This document shows, in pieces, positions 1 to 7,997 of a stretch of 64,000 nucleotides of DNA (position 1 is the stretch's first letter; every line of letters begins with the position of its first letter). The position numbers and the translations under genes were made by a program. This DNA is from JADKAV01 sp963704075 (GTDB taxonomy: Bacteria; Actinomycetota; Actinomycetes; S36-B12; UBA10799), in contig CAVPGV010000006.1 of the NCBI GenBank assembly GCA_963704075.1, positions 1-64,000 of the forward strand, written 5' to 3'. The notes under the pieces were generated by a model. The model made no database searches. It was not told the DNA's origin and saw only the letters and a list, made by a program, of their open reading frames with translations.

Positions 1-1017
1 CTCGTCGAGCATCTCCTGGACGATCTCGCGAACTTTGAGCGCGGCCACATCCGAGCTGAGGTTCACCATGGGTCCCGGCCCGTCGACATCGATCACCCGC
101 TGCATGGTTTCGATGGCCGCCGTCACCCGTTGGTAGTAGGAACTGAACAGTTCGGACATACGCCGGTCAGCGTCGGCATCGTCGATCGCGAAGTCGCGGC
201 TGACCCGCCACAGCAGGCGGCTGGAGGAATGCTCCACCGGCGTGACCAGCTGGGTGAACCGCAGGCGGTTCCACTGGCCGTTGTCGGACTGGACGTCCCA
301 GTGGTCGACCCATGCGGCCGGCGACATGAAGAAGCCCTCGTGGCGGTGCTCGAACTGGTCGTCGCTACCGACGCCCAGCAACTCCGCCTGCCATGCCGGC
401 AGCGGTCCCCGCGGGAACGGACGGCTCAACGAGACAGTGGTCTCGGTCACCACCACATCCAGCGGCGGCGCCTGCGATTCCAGGACCGAAGGGGACAGGT
501 CGGGCGCGATGAAGGGGACCTTCGTGACGTCGGCGAAACTCTCGTGCAGCGCCAGGAAGGAGGCGTCCACGTGCATGTCGCCACCCACCGTGGCCCAAGT
601 GGACCCACTCAGCCAGGGGAGTTCCGGGATGCGGTGCAGTCGCGCCCGCCCGGTCTCTCCGAGCCACACCCACACCAGTCCGTCCACCTCACGCACCGGA
701 TACGCCGCTACGTGCGCGCCCATCGGCACGCGGCTCTGGGTGGGCACGCTGACGCACTGCCCGTCGACGTCGTAGGTGAAGCCGCACATCCCACACACGA
801 CCTGATCGCCGTCCAGACGCCCGGCACTGAGCGGGTAGGGGCGATGAGCACAACGGTCCTCGAGTGCGACCGCGGTGCCGTCCGTGGAGCGGAACAGGAC
901 CACCGGTCGCTGCAGGGCGCGCAGGGGCAGTAACTCGTGTCCCACCGCGTCAGAGGGGGCGACTGCGTACCAGCAGTCGGTGGGCAGGGTCGCCGGGGCG
1001 ACTCGTTGAGTCGTCAT
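1..1017 (-). CDS. Rieske-type ring-hydroxylating oxygenase homologue with degenerate ligands (3' end outside window)
   Basis: The 339 visible codons read as a VanA/phthalate-oxygenase-type alpha subunit: an N-terminal Rieske domain (CAH at 56-58, CGMC at 75-78), then the start of the catalytic domain. The Rieske pattern should be C-x-H-x16-C-x2-H, but the last ligand is Cys78 (codon TGC). In the mononuclear iron motif, normally [DE]-N-x2-D-x2-H-x4-H, I read ESFADVTKVPFIA at 159-171. The bridging Asp163 is kept but the two His positions are Lys166 and Ala171. Such a protein should not bind a normal Rieske cluster or activate oxygen, so it may be a structural or electron-transfer partner or a decayed enzyme. 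It is the last visible gene of the leftward P450/reductase operon, 26 bp after the reductase. The ATG at 1017 follows a GAAGGAG ribosome site. Family call is firm; function is unknown. Confidence 0.8.
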   Translation of the reverse strand, partial: MTTQRVAPATLPTDCWYAVAPSDAVGHELLPLRALQRPVVLFRSTDGTAVALEDRCAHRPYPLSAGRLDGDQVVCGMCGFTYDVDGQCVSVPTQSRVPMGAHVAAYPVREVDGLVWVWLGETGRARLHRIPELPWLSGSTWATVGGDMHVDASFLALHESFADVTKVPFIAPDLSPSVLESQAPPLDVVVTETTVSLSRPFPRGPLPAWQAELLGVGSDDQFEHRHEGFFMSPAAWVDHWDVQSDNGQWNRLRFTQLVTPVEHSSSRLLWRVSRDFAIDDADADRRMSELFSSYYQRVTAAIETMQRVIDVDGPGPMVNLSSDVAALKVREIVQEMLDE

Positions 1018-1043
1018 CGTGGCTCCTTCGTCGGATCGAACAG

Positions 1044-2015
1044 TCACAGGTCGAGGGTGAGGCTCTCGGAGCGACTGCGCGAGACGCAGATCATCATCGT
1101 CTCGTTGGCCTCTCGTTCATCGTCGTCGAGAATCGAGTCGCGGTGGTCGACTTCCCCCTCCACGACGATCTGCTCGCACGTGCCGCAAATACCCTCCTGG
1201 CAGGACGCGAGGACGCTGATTCCAGCCTCCTGCACCACTTCGAGCGTGGTCTTGTCGGCCGGCACCGTGAGTGTGAGGCCCGACCGCGCCAGAAGCAGTT
1301 CGAACGGACGATCCTCGGTCCCATCGCCTTCGATCTTCTTCGCGGCGAACCGCTCGAAATGCAGAGCACCGTGAGGCCAGGTGGCACAGCGTTGCTCCAC
1401 GGCCTGCAGAAGCGGCTCAGGGCCGCAGCAGTACACCAGAGTGTCGGGCTCCGGCGTACCCAACAACGCGTCGAGGTCGGGGAGCCCGGCTTCGTCCTGC
1501 GGGACCAGAGTCACCCGGTCGCCGTACTCGGCCAGCTCGTCGACAAAGCCCATGGATTCCCGCGACCGGCCACCGTAGACCAGGCGCCATTCCGCGCCCG
1601 CAGCCGTGGCCTCGGCGATCATCGGCAGCATCGGAGTAATCCCGATGCCGCCTGCGATGAACAGATACCGCGGGGCGCCGACCAGCGGGAAATGGTTACG
1701 CGGACCGCGCACCCGCACGGTGCTGCCCGGTGTCAACTGCTCGTGCACGAAGACCGAACCCCCGCGGCTGTCCGGCGACTTCAGGACCCCCACCCGGATC
1801 GTCCGGCTGTCCGACGGGCTCGAGCAGAGCGAGTACTGCCGCACCAGATCAGGACCGAGGATCAGGTCGACGTGTGCGCCGGGTGTCCAAGGCGGAAGGG
1901 CGTCACCGTCGGGATCGACGAGCGTCAGGGCCACGACGTCGCGCGCCACGTGGTCCACGGACTCCACGAGCATGTCGCCCTCGTACTCCCGGACGGTTGT
2001 CTGCGTGCTGGTCAT
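1044..2015 (-). CDS. Phthalate dioxygenase reductase/VanB-type ferredoxin reductase (FMN or FAD + 2Fe-2S)
   Basis: A 323-residue oxidoreductase carrying electrons from NAD(P)H through flavin to a plant-type 2Fe-2S cluster. RQYSL (59-63) is the flavin-binding motif of the ferredoxin-reductase fold, GGIGITPM (122-129) and CCGPEPL (196-202) mark the nucleotide domain, and Cys272, Cys277, Cys280 and Cys310 (C-x4-C-x2-C-x29-C) bind the C-terminal cluster. This flavin-NAD-ferredoxin order is that of single-component reductases such as VanB. It starts 3 bp after the P450 stop and precedes the Rieske-like gene, so it could feed electrons to either; because the Rieske protein looks catalytically defective, the P450 is the more likely partner. 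No separate ferredoxin gene is visible. Confidence 0.93.
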   Translation of the reverse strand: MTSTQTTVREYEGDMLVESVDHVARDVVALTLVDPDGDALPPWTPGAHVDLILGPDLVRQYSLCSSPSDSRTIRVGVLKSPDSRGGSVFVHEQLTPGSTVRVRGPRNHFPLVGAPRYLFIAGGIGITPMLPMIAEATAAGAEWRLVYGGRSRESMGFVDELAEYGDRVTLVPQDEAGLPDLDALLGTPEPDTLVYCCGPEPLLQAVEQRCATWPHGALHFERFAAKKIEGDGTEDRPFELLLARSGLTLTVPADKTTLEVVQEAGISVLASCQEGICGTCEQIVVEGEVDHRDSILDDDEREANETMMICVSRSRSESLTLDL

Positions 2016-2018
2016 GTG

Positions 2019-3275
2019 TCACTTGACCTGCACGCGCACGGGGAACTGCTTGATGCCGTTGACGAAGTTGCTGCGCACACGCACGATGTCCCCGGTCTGC
2101 TGGATCGAGGCGAGTCGGGGAAGCAGCGTCTCGAACATGATCCGGATCTCCATGCGTGCCAGGTTGGAGCCCAAGCAGTTGTGCGGGCCCTTGCCGAACG
2201 TCATGTGGTCGTTCGGGTAACGGGTCAGATCCAAGGTGTACGGATCGGCGAACTTCGCGTCATCACGGTTGCCGGAGGCGAACCACATGACGACCTTGTC
2301 GCCGGCTTTGATCTGCTGGCCGTGCAGCTCGATGTCGCGGGTGGCGGTGCGCCGGAAGTGGTAGACCGGTGAGGCGTAGCGCACCAGTTCTTCCACGGCG
2401 ATCTGCGACTTGTCCGGGTTCTCGAGAAAATAGGCCATCTGGTCGGGGTTGTCCATCAGCGCCTTCATGGCGTGACTGATGGCCTGCCGGGTGGTCTCGT
2501 TGCCGGCGACCACGAGCAGCAAGAAGTAGTTGTCGAAGTCCGTCGATGTCAGCGGGATGCCGTCGGCCGGGATCCGGTTGATCAGTTTGCTCACCAGATC
2601 CTCACCGTCGCCGCCCTTGCGTTCGGCGGCCAGCTTCCGGCCGTATTCGAAGATCTCCTGGGACGCCGGCGACCGGAATGGCAGGTGCTTGTACTGCTCT
2701 GCCTCCGGGCTGGTGATCAGCACCCGCGCATATTCCGGATCGGTGGCGCCCACGATCTCATTGCCCCACGAGATCAACTGCGGGGTGAAGTCGTCCGGGA
2801 CGTCGAGCAACCGGGCGAGCACCGCTATCGGGTAGTCGGCTGCAATGGCGTCCACGAAGTCGAACTCCTCGTTCTGCAGCGCCGTGTCGACCGTCAGCTG
2901 GGCCAGACCCCGCAGGAAGTCCTCGTACCGGCGCAGCGTCGCCACGCTGAAGTCCCGCATGAGCAACTTGCGCAGGGCCTGATGACGAGGGCCGTCGGTC
3001 TCGAGCAGTGAACGCCGCAGGTCTTTGTACTCCTCGGGCGGCTCCTCGAGGTTCGTGAAGTGCGTCGAGGTGAAGGACTCGGGATCCTTGTCGACCATCT
3101 CGATGTCGTCGTACCGGGTGATCGACCAGAAACCGGAACCGCCGTCAGTCTCGTCGTTCCAGTGCACCGGCGCCTCCCGGCGCAGGGTGTCGAACATCCC
3201 CCAGGCCTGGCCGCGCTCGAAGACGTCGAGATCGGCGAGGTCCACGTCTTCAAGAGCGACGGGATCTGGTTGCAT
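2019..3275 (-). CDS. Cytochrome P450 (CYP124/125/142-like)
   Basis: A 418-residue soluble bacterial P450. The haem-binding loop FGKGPHNCLG has its thiolate Cys near residue 367, the I-helix oxygen motif is AGNETT, and the K-helix ExxR is EELVR, followed by the FRRTATRD segment typical of the actinobacterial CYP124/125/142 group. It inserts one oxygen atom into a C-H bond using two electrons, here probably supplied by the adjoining VanB-type reductase. The ATG at 3275 has a GAAGGAG site upstream and lies 25 bp after the glutamine synthetase-like gene. Steroid-oxidising relatives exist, but the neighbouring gamma-glutamyl ligase and amidotransferase suggest an amine substrate, as in mycobacterial cyclic-amine clusters where a P450 sits next to a glutamine synthetase-like gene. 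That substrate assignment is inference. Confidence 0.93.
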   Translation of the reverse strand: MQPDPVALEDVDLADLDVFERGQAWGMFDTLRREAPVHWNDETDGGSGFWSITRYDDIEMVDKDPESFTSTHFTNLEEPPEEYKDLRRSLLETDGPRHQALRKLLMRDFSVATLRRYEDFLRGLAQLTVDTALQNEEFDFVDAIAADYPIAVLARLLDVPDDFTPQLISWGNEIVGATDPEYARVLITSPEAEQYKHLPFRSPASQEIFEYGRKLAAERKGGDGEDLVSKLINRIPADGIPLTSTDFDNYFLLLVVAGNETTRQAISHAMKALMDNPDQMAYFLENPDKSQIAVEELVRYASPVYHFRRTATRDIELHGQQIKAGDKVVMWFASGNRDDAKFADPYTLDLTRYPNDHMTFGKGPHNCLGSNLARMEIRIMFETLLPRLASIQQTGDIVRVRSNFVNGIKQFPVRVQVK

Positions 3276-3300
3276 GGAAAGCTCCTTCGTTCGTTGGTGA

Positions 3301-4648
3301 TCAGAGGTGGTAGGAGTATTCCCGGAACTCCCAGTCGGTGACGAACCGTTCGAATCTCGAGACTTCGTCGCGCTTGAAGGCCAGGAATGCTTTGACGAAG
3401 TAGTCACCGAGGGCCTCCCCGAGTTCCTTGTCCGCCTCGAAAGCGTCCAGCGCGTCGGATAGCCGCATCGGTAGCATCGCCGACGCGTCGGTGTTGTAGC
3501 CGTAGCCCTCCAGAGGAGCCGCCAGTGGCAACTGATCGCGGATCCCCAGATAGATGGCCGCACAAAGGGCGGCTGTTGCCAGGTACGGGTTCGAAGTGGC
3601 ATCACCGAGACGTACTTCCATGCGTGAGGCCTCACCTCGTTCCGGAGGGATGCGGACCATCGCACTGCGGTTGTCCAGACCCCAGTCGATCAGCCAGGGT
3701 GCGAGGGTGTCCGGTCCGAAGCGCTTGTAGGAGTTGATCGTGGGGTTCAACAGGGCAGCGAGCGCGGGCGCATGTGCCAGAACGCCGGCGATCGCATGAC
3801 GCCCCACGTCGGAAAGTCCGTACGCGCCCTCGGGGTCACCGAAGACGTTCTTCCCGGAATCGTCGACCAGCGAGATGTGCAGGTGGAACCCGGAACCGCC
3901 CTCGTCGTCGAACGGTTTGGCCATGAATGTGGCGCGCTTGTCCTCGTACCGCATGATCTCCTGCACGGCTGACTTCAGGCGGAAAGCGCGATCGGCGGAG
4001 TCCAGCATGCCCGAGTGGTTCAGGTTGATCTCGAATTGCCCGCCAGCTGAACTCATGGTTCGCCGCCGTCACCTGCAGACCGGCGTCGCGCAGGTTCCGC
4101 AGCATCTTCAGCAGAAGACCGTCCGGGTCGCCTTTGCGCCCGACGACGTACACGTTTCCGGTGGCATCGGAGTACCGGCGGAAACCCGTCGGCGAGTCGT
4201 CGGGCTCGAGGACGAAGAACTCCAACTCCGGCCCGATGACCGCGGAGACGCCCAGTGAGGACAGCAGTCCCTCGACCCGCTGCACCACATTGCGAGGGGA
4301 TTCAGGTGCCGGGTCACCCTCGGGCAGGAAGGCCTCGCCGATGCACCACATGGTTCCCTGCTCCCACGGCATGGGCGTCAGGGTGTTGAAGTCCGGGCGC
4401 ACATGGATATCCGGCAACCCTGCGTCGAGTCCGCCCTCGATCTCCACGACCGAGCCGATCGGCGTGGTGTGATACACCGATCGACAGAAGGCGATCCCGT
4501 GTTTGACGCAGTTGCGCAATTCGTCGATGAGCACGTCTCGGCCACGGTCGATCCCGATGAGGTCGCTGTAGGAGACGCGCACCACATCCACTCCCTTTTC
4601 ACGCAGACTCTCGATGACCTGCTCGACGTCTGTGTCGTCGTGATCCAT
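3301..4648 (-). CDS. Glutamine synthetase-like gamma-glutamylamide synthetase (GlnA3/PuuA/IpuC type), frameshifted
   Basis: Members ligate glutamate to ammonia or an amine with ATP. The first part contains GPELEFFVLEP (Mg/glutamate site) and NHEFS; the second part GGQFEINLNH, FHLHISL, NSYKRF and a C-terminal EVSRFERFVTDWEFREYS. The two parts are in different frames: after NHEFS the frame breaks near 4045, where deleting one base (A at 4045 on the + strand) restores HEFS-GGQFEINL and a protein of about 448 residues, the normal length. The break is therefore probably a sequence error. The ATG at 4648 follows AAGGAG. First gene of the leftward operon with P450, reductase and Rieske-like genes; divergent from an amidotransferase. 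This pairing resembles aniline (AtdA1/AtdA2) and isopropylamine gamma-glutamylation systems, so it more likely gamma-glutamylates an amine than makes glutamine. Confidence 0.88.
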
Positions 4649-4662
4649 GCGCTCTCCTTGCA

Positions 4663-4684
4663 AGTCGTTAGGGTCCGAACAATA
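4663..4684. promoter_or_regulatory. Candidate MarR operator in the divergent promoter region
   Basis: This 22-bp stretch in the 112-bp gap between the ligase and amidotransferase genes matches the perfect palindrome at 6215-6236 at 15 of 22 positions, with the same TCGTT-N7-GAAC spacing. It lies 15 bp upstream of the ligase start. A shared site in front of both arms suggests one regulator, most simply the MarR protein encoded at 5505. Confidence 0.5.
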
Positions 4685-4760
4685 ATGAGGCAGTCGTGAT
4701 GTCGCAAGGGTTTCAGGCAAAGACACGCGAGGGCATCATGCGATCGGACGGGAGATGGTC

Positions 4761-5495
4761 ATGAAGGTGTTGTTCATCCAGCAGGACCACGTGTCTCCGC
4801 ACGGTCCGGTTGGAGAGGTGTTCACCGACCGTGGCTACGACGTCGTCGAGATGGAGGTCGTGCCCGGCGATCGGTTCCACACCCCGAGTGTCTCGGTGCA
4901 GTTCCCCGACCCGCGGGACTTCGACGCGATCGTGCCGATGGGGGCGCCGTGGTCGGTCTACGACCACGACCGGATCGGCACCTGGGTGCGCGACGAGATC
5001 GACTTCCTGCGCGATGCTCTTGAAGCGGATGTGCCCGTGCTGGGCATCTGTTTCGGCGGGCAGTTGCTGGCCGCGGCCCTCGGGGGTGCCGTCATCCCGG
5101 CCGACCGCCCCGAGGTCGGCTGGACCTCGCTGGAGACGACCCGGCCGGACCTCATCGAACCGGGACCCTGGTTCCAGTGGCACGGCGACCGCTGGGTGCT
5201 GCCCGAAGGCATGCAGGCGATCGCATGGACCGATGTGGCCGAGCAGGCGTTCGTGACCGGACGGTCGTTGGGGTTGCAGTTCCATCCCGAATTGACCCCC
5301 GACATGCTCGACCTGTGGCTGGGCAACGGCGGCGACCAGCACGCCCTCGATATGGGATTCGACCCCGAGGTGCTCGTGCAGAGCACGCGCGCCCGCGAGC
5401 AGGAGTCGCTGGTGCGATCGCGCGCTCTGGTCAACGCGTTCATCGACCGCGTTGCAGGTGCCGAGCGTCCCGAGCCACAACCCTCCCAGTCGTAG
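4761..5495 (+). CDS. Class I glutamine amidotransferase-like hydrolase
   Basis: A 244-residue GATase1-fold protein. The nucleophile elbow is GICFGG with Cys97, and His175 and Glu177 sit in QFHPE, giving a full Cys-His-Glu triad. It is a stand-alone domain with no synthetase fused. I chose the ATG at 4761 over 4755 because GGGAG is then 7 bp upstream. It is divergent from the gamma-glutamylamide synthetase-like gene and 9 bp ahead of the MarR gene. In aniline and amine degradation clusters a comparable amidotransferase partners the ligase and hydrolyses gamma-glutamyl amides. The likely role here is to release or remove the glutamyl group; that is inferred from context only. Confidence 0.85.
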   Translation: MKVLFIQQDHVSPHGPVGEVFTDRGYDVVEMEVVPGDRFHTPSVSVQFPDPRDFDAIVPMGAPWSVYDHDRIGTWVRDEIDFLRDALEADVPVLGICFGGQLLAAALGGAVIPADRPEVGWTSLETTRPDLIEPGPWFQWHGDRWVLPEGMQAIAWTDVAEQAFVTGRSLGLQFHPELTPDMLDLWLGNGGDQHALDMGFDPEVLVQSTRAREQESLVRSRALVNAFIDRVAGAERPEPQPSQS

Positions 5496-5504
5496 AGTTG
5501 TCAG

Positions 5505-6146
5505 GTGAGTTCTCCGGCGCACCGACCGGCGCCCACCGCGGCGCCGAGTCCGGCCACGACCGCGACCTGTGTGCCGGAGAACTGTCCCTGCCCGACCGGC
5601 TACTGCACCCTGAGCCGCATCACGGCCGGCCTCAGCGAGGACCATCACACCCTCGATGAGATCGAGGCCGCCGTCGATGCGCGGGTTTCCGGTCTGCCGG
5701 TGGATCTGCCCGCGATGGCGGCGATCAGCAATCTCTACCGAGCGGCCGGAGCGGTACGCAACCGATTCGAGCGCACCGTCCTGGCCCCTCATGACCTCAC
5801 GTGGACGGCCTGGGTGGTCCTGTGGGTCGTCTGGATCTGGGAGGACATCGAGACCCGGCATTTGGCGGAGGAAGCCGGGATCTCCAAGGGAACCCTGACC
5901 GGCGTCACCCAGACACTGATCGGCAAGGGTTTGGTCGATCGCCGCAAACATCCCGACGACGGGCGCCGCGTGCTCGTGTCGTTGACACCCGCCGGACGCG
6001 ATCTCATGCGCGAGCTGTTTCCCGTGTTCAACGCGGCCGAGGCCCGTGTCGTCGAGCCTCTCACCGACGCGGAGATCCGCGCGTTCACCACCACGCTGCG
6101 CAAGATCGTTCTGGCAATCGAGGCGCAGCCGAAGGACGTCGGATAG
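5505..6146 (+). CDS. MarR-family regulator with N-terminal cysteine cluster
   Basis: The protein (213 residues from GTG 5505) has a MarR winged helix from about residue 70 on, with recognition helix and wing around ISKGTLTGVTQTL and DDGRRVLVSLTPAGR. Ahead of it is an unusual extension with Cys22, Cys27, Cys29 and Cys34 (C-x4-C-x-C-x4-C), which could bind a metal or Fe-S cluster or sense redox state. No strong ribosome site marks the start; a GTG at codon 23 is an alternative and would keep three of the cysteines. The gene lies between the amidotransferase and the permease and probably controls both arms through the palindromes at 4663 and 6215. Confidence 0.88.
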   Translation: MSSPAHRPAPTAAPSPATTATCVPENCPCPTGYCTLSRITAGLSEDHHTLDEIEAAVDARVSGLPVDLPAMAAISNLYRAAGAVRNRFERTVLAPHDLTWTAWVVLWVVWIWEDIETRHLAEEAGISKGTLTGVTQTLIGKGLVDRRKHPDDGRRVLVSLTPAGRDLMRELFPVFNAAEARVVEPLTDAEIRAFTTTLRKIVLAIEAQPKDVG

Positions 6147-6214
6147 CCGCCGCGCCACGCGACTTGGGCGCAAAGACTTGACAAACGAGGGTCCGTGGCG
6201 CAACTCTTGCAAAA

Positions 6215-6236
6215 TCGTTCGGACCAGAACGATTAC
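6215..6236. promoter_or_regulatory. Perfect inverted repeat upstream of the permease, candidate MarR operator
   Basis: AATCGTTC and GAACGATT form a perfect 8-bp inverted repeat with a 6-bp spacer, ending 14 bp before the permease start. MarR dimers bind palindromes of about this size, and a degenerate copy with the same spacing lies at 4663-4684. The position suggests repression of the permease in the absence of substrate. Confidence 0.65.
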
Positions 6237-6250
6237 ACCGCGGAGGGCAC

Positions 6251-7798
6251 ATGAGCGAGCTCAAGTCAGCACCTGAGGAGACTCCGACGACCGCCTTGCA
6301 CCACGGCCGGCTCGGCGTGCTGGGAATCGTCTTCTTCGTCGTCGCGGCCGCGGCGCCGTTGGTCGGCATGACCGGCGCCGTCCCCGTCGCGATCGTGCTC
6401 GGGAACGGTGCTGCCGTTCCTGGTGCATACGTCGCCGTCGGCCTGATCCTGCTGCTGTTCAGCTTCGGCTATGCGGCGATGAGCCATCAGGTCACCAACA
6501 CCGGTGCGTTCTTCGCGTACGTGGGTCGTGGGCTCGGCATCGGCCCGGGCGTCGGCAGCGCGTTCGTCTCGCTGGTCGCCTACCTGGCCATCCAGCTGGC
6601 GATCTACGGATTCTTCGGGGCGCTTGCCTCCGGCGAGTTCAACGCACAGTTCGGCATCGATCTGCCCTGGTACGCGTGGAGTCTGATCGCATGGGCTCTG
6701 GTCACTGGATTGTCACTGTTCAGCGTCGATGTGGGGGCCAAGCTGCTCGGCGTGCTGATGGGCCTCGAAGTGCTCTCGCTGTTCATCATGGCGGTCGCCG
6801 TTTTCGTGGTCGGCGGCCCGGACGGTGTGGACGTGGGCGCATCCTTCGCCCCGAACAACATCCTGATCGGTGGCCTGGCGGGCACAGCGGGTATCGCCTT
6901 CGCCTTCGCGTTCGCCTCGTTCATCGGGTTCGAAGCCACGGCGATCTACGGCGAGGAGGCCAAGGATCCCAAGCGCACCGTGCCCATCGCTACCTATGTC
7001 GCGATCCTGCTGATCACCACGCTGTTCGGCTTCGTCACGTTCGCGGTCGTCACCGCCCTCGGATCCGGATCGGTCATCGATCGGGTGGTCGAACTCTCCT
7101 CGGTCGACGACGTGCCCTTGGCGAACCCAGCGGCGGTGGTGTTCACCATCGCGGAGGATTCTGTGGGGCAGTGGCTGGGCGCATGGGCCGGAACTCTGGT
7201 CTCGACGACCATGGAATGGCTGGTGCTGAGCAGTCTGTTCGCCGGGCTGCTGGCGTTCCAGAACTCCGCCTCGCGGTACTTCTTCTCGATGGGTCGCGCG
7301 GGTGTGTTCCCCGCAGCGCTGGGCCGGGTCAACCGGTTCGGCGCACCGCTCGTCGCCTCCGTCACCACCTCGGTGATCACGGCTGCCGTCATCATCTTCT
7401 TCTGGGTGACCGACAAGGACCCGGTGCTGAATCTCTTCTACTGGATGAGCGGCCTGGCGGTGGTCGCGATCGTGTTCGTCGAGATCCTCGTGTGTATCGC
7501 GATCCTCGTCTACTTCCGTCGAACCGATGTGGACACCCGCGTGTGGCACACCATGATCGCACCGATCCTGGCCCTGATCGGACTCGCGGTTGGTGAGTGG
7601 TTGCTGATGTCGCGCTTCGGCCTGCTGGCCGGCACGGTGCAGGAGGGTGTCGACCCGAGCGTGCAGGCATGGGGCCTCAACGCCATGGGGTGGACCCTGG
7701 TCCTGCTGCCCTTCGCGGCCTTCGCCGTCGGCTGGGTGGTCGGGCTGCTGCGGCGCCGGGAAGAGAACGAGGACGCCATCGTGGACCTCGTGAGCTGA
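6251..7798 (+). CDS. APC-superfamily amino acid/amine permease
   Basis: A 515-residue membrane protein with about twelve hydrophobic segments and the amino acid-polyamine-organocation signature: a first helix entering at VFFVVAAAAPLVGMTGAVP and the FIGFEATAIYGEEAKDPKRT segment between helices 6 and 7. It should take up an amine or amino acid by secondary transport. The ATG at 6251 follows CGGAGGG. It has a strong palindromic operator just upstream and closes the rightward arm of the presumed amine-degradation locus, so the substrate of that pathway is its likely cargo. The exact substrate cannot be read from sequence. Confidence 0.9.
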   Translation: MSELKSAPEETPTTALHHGRLGVLGIVFFVVAAAAPLVGMTGAVPVAIVLGNGAAVPGAYVAVGLILLLFSFGYAAMSHQVTNTGAFFAYVGRGLGIGPGVGSAFVSLVAYLAIQLAIYGFFGALASGEFNAQFGIDLPWYAWSLIAWALVTGLSLFSVDVGAKLLGVLMGLEVLSLFIMAVAVFVVGGPDGVDVGASFAPNNILIGGLAGTAGIAFAFAFASFIGFEATAIYGEEAKDPKRTVPIATYVAILLITTLFGFVTFAVVTALGSGSVIDRVVELSSVDDVPLANPAAVVFTIAEDSVGQWLGAWAGTLVSTTMEWLVLSSLFAGLLAFQNSASRYFFSMGRAGVFPAALGRVNRFGAPLVASVTTSVITAAVIIFFWVTDKDPVLNLFYWMSGLAVVAIVFVEILVCIAILVYFRRTDVDTRVWHTMIAPILALIGLAVGEWLLMSRFGLLAGTVQEGVDPSVQAWGLNAMGWTLVLLPFAAFAVGWVVGLLRRREENEDAIVDLVS

Positions 7799-7851
7799 AC
7801 CGGAACGTCGGGTCCGCGAGGGCTCGTGTGCGCTGGGTAGCTGATCGTGAG

Positions 7852-7919
7852 GTTAGAGAACGTCCACGAGGTTGGAGAACCCACGCGTGTATTCGCCAAC
7901 CTCGTGCACGTTCTCTAAC
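7852..7919. terminator. Long hairpin between convergent genes
   Basis: Arms 7852-7875 and 7896-7919 are 24 bp each with one mismatch and a 20-nt loop. It lies between the converging permease and PuuD-like genes and could end transcription from both sides. There is no T-run, so it may instead be a palindromic intergenic repeat. Confidence 0.6.
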
Positions 7920-7997
7920 GCGAGCGATTCCCGGCGGTAGGTTTCCCACCTGAACCAGCGGGTCGGGGCAGCTCAGTGACGTCGTAACTCATGCCGC

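Noticed and set aside
130..933. Long rightward open frame opposite the Rieske-like gene
   Set aside because: It is a shadow of the leftward gene; the protein shows no domain and the leftward frame has clear family motifs. The same applies to long frames opposite malF, ahcY, lysC and the FadE5-type gene.
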